This document shows, piece after piece, positions 12,271 to 24,629 of a DNA stretch of 62,000 nt. The stretch lies in contig CAJNDS010000037.1 in assembly GCA_905221605.1 (NCBI GenBank), positions 1 through 62,000 on the forward strand, in the 5' to 3' direction. Below the pieces are notes generated by a model. The model was not told the DNA's origin. It searched no databases and was given only the letters and a program-made list of their open reading frames with translations. Made by a program: the position numbers and the translations under genes. The DNA comes from Symbiodinium natans. Taxonomy: Eukaryota > Sar > Dinophyceae > Suessiales > Symbiodiniaceae. Every line of letters starts with the position of its first letter. Positions within the stretch are counted from its first letter, which is position 1.

Positions 12271-12357
12271 AAGTCTAGAGCAAGTCTAGGGCAAGTCTAG
12301 CTCAAGTGCAGGGCAAGTGCCGGGCAAGTGTAGGCCAAGTGCCGGGCAAGTGTAGAG
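12271..12357 (+). repeat. 11-bp minisatellite AAGTSYAGGGC
   Basis: Eight copies of an 11-mer in exact register. The first three read AAGTCTAGRGC/CTC and the next five are AAGTGCAGGGC, AAGTGCCGGGC, AAGTGTAGGCC and relatives. The variants are clustered, with a CTAG type first and GCCGGG/GTAGG types alternating later, as expected from local slippage. Confidence 0.9.
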
Positions 12358-12570
12358 AAGTCCAGGACTAGTTGAGTCAACGATGGTGAGCTTTCAGGTT
12401 TACCAGTTTAGCATTCTGCGGCTCAAGGGTTTGGGGCTGCGATGGAGAATCTTCACACCGATTTGTCATTCGTAACTTCAGTTGCCACCTGAACCGGAGA
12501 GGCTCTCAGAGGCAAACCTCAGCTTTAGGACATTCTGTTGTTTCCTTTTTTCGTACCCGACAACTACTGG

Positions 12571-12668
12571 CTGGTTCTTAGTGGGGAATGAGGGAATGAG
12601 GTACACTATATAACCCCTTAAAGGGTATATATACGGCCCTCATTCCCTCATTCCCTACTAAGAACCAG
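12571..12668. repeat. 98-bp near-perfect inverted repeat (foldback element)
   Basis: The left arm at 12,571-12,600 begins CTGGTTCTTAGT and the right arm at 12,639-12,668 ends ACTAAGAACCAG. Over 30 bases they are reverse complements with one mismatch. The arms contain the direct repeat GGGAATGA. The 38-bp centre is itself partly palindromic (ATATAACCCC-TTAA-AGGGTATATA). It looks like a small foldback or MITE-like element, but I see no target-site duplication and no transposase nearby. Confidence 0.85.
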
Positions 12669-12899
12669 GGGGACTAAGGAATGAAAGGGTTGCATACTCC
12701 GAACCCCTGAACCAGCAACCGGCACTTGAACATGCCCTGGCCACAAAGCCCCGGGCGTAAACTGCATTGGTAAACCTGGCGGCAGGGGCTTTCAAGCCCG
12801 TGGGTGCAATGCAAGGGAATCCGCGCAGAAGGTTTGCAGGGGGCTGCATTGGCGTTGCGTATGCACTTCTGCATTACAAACTGAATGAATGCAAAAGTC

Positions 12900-12967
12900 T
12901 ATATGTACAGACTTATCTCTACACACATATATAATATGTATATATATACATATGTATACATATGTTG
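12900..12967. repeat. TA/TATG-rich microsatellite
   Basis: Alternating AT-rich sequence with TATATA, ACATATG and GTATACATATG. No associated gene. Confidence 0.8.
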
Positions 12968-14062
12968 TACGCCCCCTTGAGAATCGTGGAGGTCGTACGA
13001 TGTCTGCAAGCCTGCAATCTTCATTCTTTAACTCCAGATGGTTTGGGAGTCATAGTAGCTGTCCTTCGGCATTCATAGTCTTATTTCTAATGCAGTATGT
13101 GCACAAGGTATGTTTTCGTACTTAACGTCGGTTGGAAAAGATTTGGTTTCCTTTTCAATCATGTATTGCTTATAAGCATGTGGGTTGCTTATCAGCAGTG
13201 AGGGAGGCTGCCAGCTTAGACAAAACATGATGGAACTCCACCGCCAAAGAAACAAAAAAGGAACAAGGCCCGTAGTATCTCGTTTTGGCCTACGTAATGA
13301 TTCTCTTCTAACTGAAGTATAATATCAACCGGCTGGCCCCTAAAGTAAGTTAAACAAATGTTCATTGCATTCTGCAATGGAACCTATCAAAATGCTCTCA
13401 AATCAACTAGGCATCTTTTTTAAGTTTCAGGCCTGAACTGATGAGAGCACCAAACGGCCGTTTCATATTACAATCAGAAACGGGGCCAGCAGCTACTTCC
13501 ATCATTTGATGTATGACAACAAAACAAGTGAAGCTACGAATGAGGATTCAAATTAGCTTTTCATAGCTTTTCGCTTTGAGCGCCCAAGCTCATTTGGCAC
13601 ACCGGTTGTCCCAGTAGCTGTCCTTCATGAAACCGTCTACGTAGCCGACCGGAAGTTCTCTGGAGCCGGAACGGCTGCCAGGCGCTTCCGTTGCGATCCC
13701 CGGAAAAACACAAACGATTTACACTCGATGGCTTTCGCTCCTTCAACAAAAAGTATAAGAGACCCCCTTGCTTTTCACCAAGGCTACAATATTTCCTAAC
13801 TCCGAGCTCCGAGAGAGCAAGCCGTTTTCCTGTTAATAGGAAAGCTACCTCTTCGAAAGGAACGAGAAAGCTCCACTACCTAATAGCAGAACGTTCTTAA
13901 ATAGATTAGATGCTGCTCACGTTTGTTTACCCCATATCAAGCAAGCACAACAAGAGATCAGTAAGACATTAATTCAGTTTGACACTGATTGAATCTCTGC
14001 TTGATTCGGAAACATGGTCAGTTCTCTAAATTATGCTCCCTTATTGGGTACCCTAAATAGGA
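12968..14062. other. anonymous, relatively AT-rich DNA
   Basis: Base composition is visibly more AT-rich than the flanks. A 69-codon plus frame at 13,691-13,900 has no recognisable motif. No RNA gene identified. Confidence 0.35.
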
Positions 14063-14175
14063 GGGGCCCCCTTGTAAGAAGGACCCCAAAAAACCGGATT
14101 GTTGCGAGGCGGCGTTGCCCGCGGCCGCGGGGGGGGGGCCGGGCCTCGGAAGGCGCCGGGCCGCGCAACAATCCG
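14063..14175. repeat. adjacent GC-rich hairpins
   Basis: Hairpin 1 (14,063-14,087) pairs GGGG/CCCC and CCTT/AAGG around GTAAG. Hairpin 2 has perfect 12-bp arms CGGATTGTTGCG (14,095-14,106) and CGCAACAATCCG (14,164-14,175). They enclose about 57 bp of extremely GC-rich sequence with an internal GCGGCCGCGG palindrome and a G run. The surroundings are AT-richer. Paired GC-rich hairpins in AT-rich DNA recall elements found in some organelle genomes, but nothing here proves an organellar origin. Confidence 0.7.
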
Positions 14176-14797
14176 CCCATTACACGCTGCAAAGCAGATA
14201 ATGACTGACATTCTTGGAAATATTCGTTGAAGAGCAGGCATGCTTTCACTTACAATTCCATGAACTGTTTTTGGTTGACATATTCATCGGCAAGTACTCT
14301 TTTTAAAAGCATGCGTAGACAATACTTTCACCTCCTTTTCTTCCTAACAAAAGCCACCTCAGGCTCTTGATATGAGTGAAGAGCGCCTCCGCTGCTTTTA
14401 CCTGACCTCTTAGCAGGGATGAACATTTCTATTTTAATGGCAAGGAGAAAGTTCCTCTGCCACATGCCAGGAAATCAAAAGGCTTCTCTCGCTGTCTAAA
14501 GTTACAGGGCAACAAGCGGGAGCTCCGAAATATGTGCCTCTCGGATTCGGGATCTGCCTGGTTTCAAACTTTTCGTAGTAGAAATAGTGAAGAGCACACC
14601 TCTCTGAGTCTTGATATGAAGGAGCTCTTTTGCTGACTTCTTGTAATAATTCCGAGAGGAGAGTTTGGTTTTCCCCGAGGGGTCGAAATTCCCTGACCCC
14701 ATAGATAGAATGTGTCTGGGGAGCATTTCTCGAATCTGGATGGCTTCAGGACTGGCGGGCGCCGCAGTTCATGCTTCAATGCCCACAGCCTAGATCC
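14176..14797. other. anonymous DNA
   Basis: No gene recognised. The phrase CCCCATAGATAGAATGTG (14,696-14,713) is similar, in reverse, to the ATTCTATCTATGGGG that opens the second unit of the following duplication. Confidence 0.35.
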
Positions 14798-15240
14798 AAT
14801 ATTCTATCCCACTGTGGGGCCGGTTCCGTTGCATGGCCGCCGCCTTGGGGGGGGGGGCAACTCCACATAAACTTCAAGCCCAGAAGGATTGATTTTCAAT
14901 AAAGGGCTCCTGTTGGAATGCCCTTGTCCAAGACTCTTAGATTTTCCAGGTTTCTGGCGGCTGCGGCCTCCCGAACGGAGGGGAGCCCCGCGAAAGGCAG
15001 GAAAGCTTGATGCGTCAATGCTTCTATTGTCATGGGGTCGGTTACCGTTTTGGGGGTTGGTGCTGTTGGTGGGTTCCTAATTCCTAAGCCCAAGATTCTA
15101 TCTATGGGGTCGGTTCCATTGTGTGGCCGCCACCTCCTAGGCCATGGAGGAACCCCACATTGACTTAAGTCCCAACATGACCGACTTTGCACGAAACGCT
15201 CCTGTCGGAAACGTCTTCCAAGACGTCTGGATTCTGTCTG
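14798..15240 (+). repeat. diverged tandem duplication, period about 297 bp
   Basis: The stretch from about 14,798 (ATTCTATCCC...GGTTCCGTTGCATGGCCGCC) is matched from about 15,095 (ATTCTATCTATGGGGTCGGTTCCATTGTGTGGCCGCC). The match continues through CTCCACATAAACTT versus CCCCACATTGACTT and CTCCTGTTGGAA versus CTCCTGTCGGAA. Divergence is substantial, so the duplication is old. No coding function recognised. Confidence 0.65.
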
Positions 15241-18015
15241 AAACCCGAAGGTGGAGCTGGATGGCAAAAGTCCACTGCAGAAAGAAGTGCTTTTCTTTAT
15301 GTGTTTTAGGCGTGTTTGGGGTCTTTGGGTGGGCTTCCTGGTGGATTCCGGGGGTTGCCTGCAGCATGCTTGGCCGAACCCATGAATAGACTAGAATATT
15401 TCATATTCTACCTATGGGTTCGACCATGCCCGAGGCATGTTCTACGCTTCGGGTTACAGACGAATTATATATGTTACGCGCGATTTCTCAAGTACACAAA
15501 TACTCGTGTGATGTTAACTTAAAATGAACGAAATCTTGGCTCCACGCTCGCATTACCAAAGAAACAAATTGAACAGCCCAAACGGAATGGATTCCTTTCT
15601 CCCTCGGCATGTTGGACCACTAAACATTATCTAGAATTTGAAGTGTGCATTGAGCATACCACTACAGCACGAGAAGAGGGAAAACTGGTCTCGCTGGCGG
15701 AAAAGCACAAAGCTAAAGCTCAGGCGCCAGATATTGGAACTAAAGCTCAGGCGCCAGATATTGGAACGCTTGCTGTGATGCAGGTTGGGTGGGCGATGAC
15801 GAGAACCGTCGCCCCTTTTCGGGATCTTTTTTCGCGCAAACTTTTTGAATCAGCCTAAGTCCTGCCGAGACTCCTACAACATTCCGTGCCTGGCATGCGG
15901 TCGCACAACTGGAAGCAAAGCACGCGGCGCCTGCGAAGGTATTTCAGGCTTCATTCAGTTTCTCGGCTGGACTCTCAGTCCATCAAAACATCAACAGTCA
16001 GATCTACTATCATGAGGCGCTGAATAGCAAGGCTGCCCTCAACGCGGCATTCCCTGCGGGGCAGAGAAGTGTGTATTTGCTTTCGATTTGGGCGGGCAAG
16101 GGACGAGGCCGTGAGGGGCGTTTAGGGCTTCAGGGTTTCTAGGTTGCTTTATGGCTTTAGGACTTTCGGGGCCTTAGCGTTTTTGGTTTTCAGGGTTTTG
16201 GGCGCTTAGGGCTATAGGGTCAAAAGGTTTGCTCCAACCCCACAAGTCCCCCCCGAACGAAAGAAGCGCCAAGAACAAACATACCCCCCTCCCATAGTTG
16301 CTGTTTTCCACATAACCAGACTTCGTGATCCTTTAGGATCCGAAACGCGCAGGGTCTCCTGCCCCGATCCTTCAACCCTTCACTCATACCTGCAAACATG
16401 AGCACGCAAGGCCTGAAAGGCAATCTGCTCGGTGAGAACTGGGTTGTTTGTTGCGAGAACCTTTGCTTTCAAATACAGCGGTTCAGAATGTTTTGGTGAG
16501 TTTGGGACGTGTGCCCTACAAATAAAGAATCATCAACACTTTACACACCTTCAACCCTTGGGTCAGCCTCAAAGGCTGCCCAACGCTGGTGCACTAGGTA
16601 CCTTTCCATGCCTTAGTTCTACACCCCAAGTTCAGCCTCAAACCTTTGCACTTCATACGCCAGTCCGGCGACGCTCGGGCCCATGCCACCTGCGGGCTTT
16701 GCAAGAGATGCTGCAACAACTCCCAGAACCTCAGCAGAGAACATCAGAGAACTCTCCAAAACAACTCAATGCTCTCGGCTTAGACACGTACAGGTGACAC
16801 TCGAAGACATCCTCAGCACTGGACTCGGCACGGGCGGTAGCGTTGTCGAAGTGGTCCGTTGGCCGCTTCCAAAGCAATGGCAATCCTTCTGTGCTCTTCA
16901 AGCATCGGTCAGGGTTTAGGGCCGGCTGCTGCAATGTGCCCGGAGAGCTGAACGCCACACGAATCTTGGCAAAGAAGTCAAAGCACACGAGCATCAAAAC
17001 CATACACCAGTAAATGAAATTGTCGTCCCTGATGTCAAAGCAAACTGCTGCTCTGAGTTTTTTGAGCTCGGTCGCAAACTGTTCGAAAACAACTTGCTCT
17101 GTTCTGAGCAAGACCATCGCGGCTAGACACTTCTTGCCTGGGAGCTCGAGCTTCCTCTAGCATCCTCCAGGGCTCTCCTGTACCAGACGAGGGGGCTGCC
17201 ACGCTCCTCTATTCGGCGCAGCTCTGGGCTTCGCCTTTGCCGTAGGAGGAGCAGCAGCAACCTTGGATAGCAGTCTCTTTCGCCAGACCATCAACCGTTT
17301 CAGATAGCAATGTACACGTGATCAAAAAATTCTCAATGAGAGCAAGAATCCTTTGCTCTGGAAGCCCAGTCAGGGTTGCTCTCAATCTGGCATTTAACGT
17401 TTTGGTTTGATGCTTGCTATTGGTGGCAAGGCTCAATGAAGAGAGCGCGTAAGTCTTTTGAAACCCTGGCCTGGGAGCTCCTCTTACCAGAGGGGCCAGA
17501 CCTGTCGGAGCCATTTTTTCTTCCTCAGACCCAGACCATGAAGAATCAGAAGACATGGCTGAGGAGGAAGAGGAGCTGCAGAAGCTAGTTGCTCCAGCCC
17601 GAACGCAATCAGATCCGCTGCAGTGCACACGGATTCAGTGTTTGGGGCTCCCCAATTGCCTGCTGACTTGCAACTTGTAGTCAGGCTTCGGTTTAAAATT
17701 CATTCCAACTACATGTCACGGCGGCCGTGTGCAATCATTTCTTGTCACTGCCTCCCTGCGTCAGGCTTGGCCACACCCTCGTGTTGTTACCGTAGCCCGG
17801 CTCAACATGACTCAGGGGCAAAACCCAAAAAGCGCCTGCAGCTAGAAACAACAAGAAGACCTAGAAGACCTCTTATGCTCTGGCCGTCAGACATTGGGAG
17901 GCTCACTCCAGCAGCCCAAGGCAGCGCCGGCTTCGGAGGAGGACACGGAGGCTGTCCGAGGTCCGCTCCTGCTGCGATGGGCCGCTGGCCCGTTGAGCGG
18001 TTAAAACTGGGAAAA
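15241..18015. other. anonymous DNA with a 27-bp duplication
   Basis: A perfect tandem duplication of 27 bp (CTAAAGCTCAGGCGCCAGAT...) occupies 15,713-15,739 and 15,740-15,766. It keeps frame within a 71-codon plus frame (15,643-15,858) that has no known motif. Degenerate TTTAGGG-like words occur at about 16,115-16,220. Nothing else could be supported. Confidence 0.45.
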
Positions 18016-18218
18016 GGTTGTTCTCCGTTCTCTGTTCTCCGTTCTCTGTTCTCCGTTCTACGTTCTCTGTTCTCTGTTCTCTGTCCTCTGCCTCTTCTTC
18101 TTATTATTATTCTTGTTATTCCTCCTCTTCTTCCTTGCCCTTCTCCTTCTCTTTATCCTTCTCCTTCTCCTTCTTCTTCTTCTTATTCTTGTTCTTCTTC
18201 TGCTTCTTCTTCTTATTA

Positions 18219-18252
<34 letters not shown>

Positions 18253-19812
18253 TCCTCTTCCTCTTCTTCTTCTTCTTCTTCTTCTTCTTCTTCTTCTTCT
18301 TCTTCTTCTTCTTCTTCCTTCTTCTTTCCTTCTTCTTCTTCTTCTTCTTCTTCTGCTTGGGCTTTCTGTCCCTCCTTTCCCCTCTCCTTCTCTCGCTGTC
18401 CCCTCTCTCTCTTCTCTCTCTGCGCCCCCCCAAAGGGATCCGCCCCCAGGGGCCGCGCGATGTCCGAAGCTCTCTGTCCCTCCTCTGTTTTCTTTGTCCC
18501 ACTCCCTTCGCTCTCTGGCTCTCTGGCTCTCTTGCACTCTCGCTCATCGGTCCGCTTCTCGCGCTCTCTCCTCCTCTCTCTGCCTCTCCCTCTCTCCCTG
18601 TCCTCCCTCTCTCCCTCTCTCCCTCTCTCCTCCCGCTCTCTCCCCTCTTTCTCCTCTTTCTCCCTCTTTCTCCCCTCTTTCTCTTTCTTCTCCCATCTTT
18701 CTCCCCTCTTTCTCACACTTTCTTTCTCTTCTCCTCCCCTCTTTCCCACCTCTTTCTCCCTCTTTTCTCTCCCTCTGGGTTTCTCTCCCTCCCCCTCTTT
18801 CCTCCCTCTTTCCTCCACTCTTCTCCCTCTCTCCCTTCCTCTTCTCTCCCTCTCTCTCCCTCTCTCTCCCTCTCGCCCCTCCTCTCCCTCTCCCTCTCTC
18901 ACCTCTCTCCCTCTCTCCCTCTCTCCCTCTCTCACCTCTCTCATCCCTCTCTGCTTCCTCCCTCTCTCCCTCTCTCCTCTCTCCTCGTCTTCCCTCTCTC
19001 CCTCCTCTCCCTCTCTCCCTCTCTCCTCACCTCTCCTCCTCCCTCTCTCTGTCCTCTCCCTCTCCTCCCTCTCTCACCTCTCTCCCTCTCTCCCTCTCCT
19101 CCCTCTCTCCCTCTCCCCTCCCTCTCTCCATCTCTCTCCCCCTCTCCCCCTCCCCCTCTCCCTCTCCTATCTCTCCCTCCATCTCCCAATCTTTCCTTCT
19201 CCCCTCTCCCCTCCCTCCTTCTCCTCCCCCCTCTCCTTTCCTCCCCCCTCTGCCCCTCCACCCTCTCTCCTCTTCTCCCCCCTCTCATCCCTCATCTCGT
19301 CTGTCTTGTCTCTCCCTCTCCTCCTCTCCCTCTCTCTCGCTCTACCCTCTCTCCCCTCTCTCACTCCTCCCCTCTCTCCCCTCTCCCTCTCTTCCTCCCC
19401 TCTCCTCCCCTCTGCTCCCCTCTCCTCCCCCTCTCTCATCTCATCCCCCTCCCCTCCTCCTCTCTCTCCCTCTCTCCCTCTCTCCCCCTCTCTCTCTCCC
19501 TCTTCCCTCTCTTCTCTCTCCCTCTCTCTCTCTCTCCTCCGTTCTCCCTCTCTCCTCGTCTCCCTCTCTCCCCGCTCCCTCTCCTCCCTCCTCTCCCTCC
19601 TCCCTCTCTTCCCTCTCGTCCCTTCTCTCCCTCTCTCCCTCGCTCCCTCTCCCCCTCTCTCCCTCTCTCCCTCTCCCTCTCTCTCTCTCACTCTCTCACT
19701 CTCTCTGCCTCTCTGCCTCTCTGCCTCTCTGCCTCTCTGCCTCTCTGCCTCTCTGCCTCTCTGCCTCTCTGTCTCTCTGTCTCTCTGTCTCTCTGTCTCT
19801 CTGTCTCTCTCC
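18016..19812 (+). repeat. 1.8-kb polypyrimidine tract
   Basis: Nearly uninterrupted C/T on the plus strand. It starts with GTTCTCTGTTCTCC repeats and passes through CTT repeats (about 18,230-18,350) and irregular CCCTCTCT. It ends in octamers CTCTCTGC then CTCTCTGT (about 19,705-19,810). One GC-rich interruption lies at about 18,421-18,480. All six frames stay open for hundreds of codons (Leu/Ser/Pro/Phe or Arg/Glu/Lys), and those frames are not genes. Confidence 0.95.
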
Positions 19813-22800
19813 ACTCGGCAGATGCCTCCCTAAACCCAAAAATCGCAAGGTGAGCCTCACAAACCCTTGTGCGGCTTTCATGAAGCTGCAGGGAATTTTA
19901 GAAGCCTACGCCACGCCCAGCAGAACCTCGTCGGCTCGGGCAAAACAAAGCTCCGGTGGGCGCCAACGCCTGAGGGACAAAGGCTACAAATCTAGCACAG
20001 GCGAATATTGATAATCGAGGCTGTAACTCTTGTTCTCGACGCGAGATCGAGCACTTCCTAAAGTTGCCGCCGAAGATCGACGAAGGCAGCAATAACAACT
20101 GCACTTGAACCGGGAATGAGACTGCGACTGAGCACCAGGCCGGCAGCCAGGCGACTGAATCTCGTGCCTGTCACGTGCTTAGGGACTCAGGGCCTTGTGG
20201 ATCAGACAAGTTATGAGGATAGGTAGACTTTTTTCAAATGCTGTGTTCTCACATGCATATGACGCATGACACCGGGGAAATGGTACTTCAACTTGGTAGA
20301 AAAGTTAAGCCAATGAATCCCATGGAGCTACACATGCACCCGACTGTCTTTGCTGTCCCATGCGAGAGAGGGCCGCGGGGTGGACAGCCATGGAAGTAGG
20401 CGACCAATGAACAAAACATGTCGTTGTTCCTCATGCTGTCCGGCTTTGAAACCTGCATTGCGATTTTTGGTGCGTTTCAACTCATTCGGGCACATGTGAC
20501 AGGACAACCGCTGGCAAGAATGTGGGAAAACAAAGTTCGGGGAACAACTATAACTCAAACAACTAGACCCTGAACTCTTTTGTGTGTTGACATGCCCGCT
20601 CACCGTCACTGACTCGCTACTCATGGAAACCAGCTTCCTGATGTCTGTGGAGACTACTGTAGTGCTGTAGGGGCCTGTTGCCAAAGTGCTCACACGTCTC
20701 CTGGGCAAGGCAAGTAACTCTGCCTTCCTATTCAATCCTATCGCCTGTCCGTCTTTCTTACTATCGTTCAATCTACGCCTTCTCATCTGCATGCGGAATC
20801 ACGTTTCATTAGCTTCATGGGTCATTAAGTCTTTGTAGGAGACTCAGGCGAAACGTTTTTGGAACTCTGTAGGTCTTTTTGCAGTACAGGAGCTCTTTGT
20901 CTTCTACGAACAACATCAAATCATTCGCGTACTTCATGTAAGTATTGGTGTATTTCTCTTGTTCTCTATTTTCCTTTGCTTGCATTCATTGCTCGTGATT
21001 CTCTTGCAAAACCTTCTTTGTTGCACTTTAATTTTGCTTGATATATTGCCAGAGGTTTTCTCAAGCACGCCAACTCTTGCCCCCCCCCCGGTACGCGTAC
21101 CGGCTGAACTTATCTTGTGCTTTCTATCACGCGAATTGCTGCGTACTGATCCCGTTATAGAAGTTTCAAGCTGCAAGTGCCCAGCAATGCCCACCGCCAT
21201 GCCCAGCCCAAACCTTCAAACCCAAGGCCAAAGAGACCAGAGCACTGCTGCAGCTCAAGAAGACAAGTAGAAAAGAAGCACCTGTAACCTTCCAGGTCTC
21301 CGTGGCCAGTGTGGCGGTAGCCCTCCTGCAATTTGCATTCGGCATTACGCACAATAACTGGTTTATCCCGAGGTTGGGGACTTGGATCTCAGTTGGGCCT
21401 TCGGCCTGCAAGCACACTCAAACTGTTTCCTAAACTGGCAGTGTGATGTTTGTCCCCAGTACGCTACATGTCTACATGTTGGTGGAATTCGTTTGAGCGT
21501 ACCGTGAGTAGGAACCAGTTCTGAAGCACAGTGTGAAACACTTGTGAATTCGTTTTGGCTTTTGCGCACTTCGTGGACTTCTGGCTCAAGTGAGCAGAGA
21601 CGGAGTGTTAGTCCACAAGGCCTCGAGTCGAACAGTAAAAGGCCGTCTCGAATGTGACTTTGCTCAGTCGCTTGGGCAAACACAATCCTTGTCGTTCTCG
21701 CTTGTCGACAGCAACCGACAGCAACGCAAAACAGATAACAGCATGAGGGGCTTTGCCTTCAGAATCCAGTCGGGTTGTCTGATTTGCTTACTCCATGGGC
21801 GCAGTCAGATCATTCCACAGGTGGAGGCCAAGCTTGACGTTTCCATCTCAAGTGGGGAGGTTGTGGGCTTTGGGTCTGTGTTGCACGACCTTAGAAGGCA
21901 CCTAAATAATAAATAGACCACATGTGAGAAGCCTTCCCTCGGTGCCAAGGGGACTCACAAGAACAGTCAGCTAAAGCTTCGCCACGCCACGTGCCTGTAT
22001 CTCCCCGACTAAAGGAATCGCTGTGACCTCAAAACACCAAAGAAAAATGCGAAACCCACAGAGACTCAAAGTACAGTACTTTAAGTCAAGCCAACCTGCC
22101 ATGATTGAAGTCCATGGTCCGAAGTAAGCTGCCTGCAGTTTCGCAACCCGATGCTCGTGAGAACTGAATCTTAAAGCTCGACAATATAGCAGGTGCACAA
22201 ATCAAGACCTTTCTTTTGTCTTGACATTTGCAGCTGTTGGTGGCTGACGCACAGCAAGGTCCCCAGGCACTCCTGACCGAAGCAAAAGCGCCAATTCCAT
22301 TCCTGCGTTGGTCAGCCATCGTTAGCCCCACATTCCTTGCATGTATATAACGTTGCTGCACCCCCACCCATGCAGCTCCGCATGTTGTAAGTTGTAGGAG
22401 CCTCTTCCCTGCAGAGGCGTGATGTCAGAGAACAGCAAACTGCTCTTAACGTTCAAAGCTCAGTGCCGATGCTAGGTAACACTGCCATAATAATTGCTAC
22501 ACAACAACGCACCCAAATCAACTGCGGTGGGCATAACCGCACCCTACTCTGTGGACGATTCTGCTGAAAGTGCCACGCTGCACGAAACCAACGTGTAAGC
22601 CGAGCCAAGCCCTAAACTTCCCTCCGGCAGAGCCAAGCCCCGAGTCGAGCCAAGCCAAGCCAAGCCGCAATGCACTACGCGCATTGATCAAGTTTCCTAC
22701 TCAATCATGCAAACCGATTACAAATCAAACTCGCTAAATTACAACTAACACTATCACAATTCGCTCGATCCGAACTTTATCCATTCCACCCTCCCCTCCC

Positions 22801-24004
22801 CCACCTCGAGTGTGGCTCCGCTGCCCAGGCTGGGGAGCCTGCCATCGACTTTTCTCTCGACCGGACAACCCTACCGGATTCCAGACTCAAGCCCGCAAGC
22901 CTGCAGTTCATCTGTGGTCACACATGACCACCAAACTACATAGGTCCTGCACATTCCTGCACTATTGCACCTGCAGAAAGTGTTTGTGCCGAAGTGATCG
23001 ACGAACACATGGCGATGAGACAGCGCTTGTAGTGGCACCACTACCACTACAAGCCATGTCCGCCAAAACTCTGCGTGTTACAAGGAGGGGCTGAGGGGGG
23101 CGGGGGTGGGTTGGGTTGTGTTGGGGCGAGCAACAATGGGAATTTTGGCTTGCGTGTGGCCGATCAGTAGCATCTCGTGGCTTCCCAACTACGGACACGT
23201 CACCAACGGCTTCTCTGCAGCCTGACTGCAGCAGCGTAGGCGTAGACAGTGTTTTAGGAAAGCCAACGTCCAAGCGACAGATTCCGAAAACCTTTGGACG
23301 TGCTGGATTTTGGAGCTGTGTGCTGGGCACGATCGCCCACAGATTCGGATCATGCTAGACAAGATCCCATGTAAAGTAGCGGAGAAGTAAGCCTTCCAGA
23401 GTTTGTCACGCATAATTGACATCGAAACCACGCTCCAAGGCACAGATCGAGATTAGTTGGTCGAAATGGCACGGCTTTGCTGACGCGCTTCTCGCCGTCT
23501 CTCATCCCCCAACCCTCAACGCCTGTTGTTCAGAACCGTACTCTGACTGGGGTTGAGGTTCAACTGTTCAACGGGCCTCAAGAGCAGAGCGTCACATGTC
23601 GCTGCGAGGCACGGAGGTTGTTGCGGATGACCTCGAAGCCCCAAGCGATGCTCAACTTCCACACCCTGAGCCCCCCCTCTCCAATCCTGACATCCTACAC
23701 GAAACCTCCCCTCCTCAAAAGTGAAGGGAGGGATTTCTGCAACGATGCTTGTCTCGCAAAACACGATCCATTTCTGACGGTTGCCAAGTCTAAACACACT
23801 CAAAATTACCGGGAATAGATAGCATGCATCTCGAGACGGCGGTACATTCAATAAAGTGCTACTTTTGTCCTTTTGCTATGTTTGCCAGCCTAACAACCAT
23901 TCCATGCCGTCCTTCGATAGCCCTGAATACCCATCAGGCGGCGCTCAGCCAACGCTTCGAAGTGCTGGGGCTCTGCAAGAGCCACGTTCCTGAACAAAGG
24001 GAAA
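19813..24004. other. anonymous DNA
   Basis: No supported gene. A 154-codon minus frame at 20,328-20,792 is polar but has no recognisable domain. Short AGCCA pentamer repeats lie at 22,650-22,667. No rRNA or tRNA signature found. Confidence 0.4.
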
Positions 24005-24053
24005 AGAGGTAGAGGTAGAGGTAGAGATAGAGATAGAGATAGAGATAGAGATA

Positions 24054-24085
<32 letters not shown>

Positions 24086-24225
24086 TAGAGAGGGAGAGAG
24101 ATAAACGGAGAGAGTGTGATAGAGAGAGAGAGAGATAGGGAGGGAGAGAGATAGACGGAGAGAGTGTGATGAGAGAGAGAGGGGGAGGGAGAGAAAGAGA
24201 GATGGAAAGAGATGGATAGAGAGTG
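24005..24225 (+). repeat. GA/GATA microsatellite
   Basis: GGTAGA and GATAGA hexamers grade into GAGAGA with occasional GAGTGTGAT. The block from about 24,090 to 24,170 is a longer duplication (GAGAGATAGACGGAGAGAGTGTGAT and a close copy). Open frames across it are repeat artefacts. Confidence 0.9.
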
Positions 24226-24596
24226 CAATGCCTGCCAAAATTCAACCCCAAAATGTCAGCGAGTTTTCAGTTCGAGTTCGGGCTGGGAGCGAAGCAGAGC
24301 TCCCGCCAGTGGCTCGCAGGCGAAATTTTGCAATGGCGATGGGCTCATGTAGCAAAATATCTGGCTGCCACACAAACATGGTCCGGAGGTTTGGGGTGGC
24401 CTGACATGACCCCATCGCACTTTGGGAGGGCTGGGTGGGCATTTTGGCGTGCTTGTTCTGTTGAAACTCACTTTGTGGGTTTGTTTTGGAGGCTCCGCAC
24501 CAGCCGGCTTGCTGTCATTCAAGCCTTCTTATTCTTGTGTTTTCGTCGTGTCCTCGACCCACATCGCTTCGGATGGCTGCTGCTACTCCAGTTGGA

Positions 24597-24629
<33 letters not shown>

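Noticed and set aside
17623-19833. 736-codon plus frame and other very long frames
   Set aside because: They run through the polypyrimidine tract, where stops cannot occur. The product is a Ser/Leu/Pro string in every frame.
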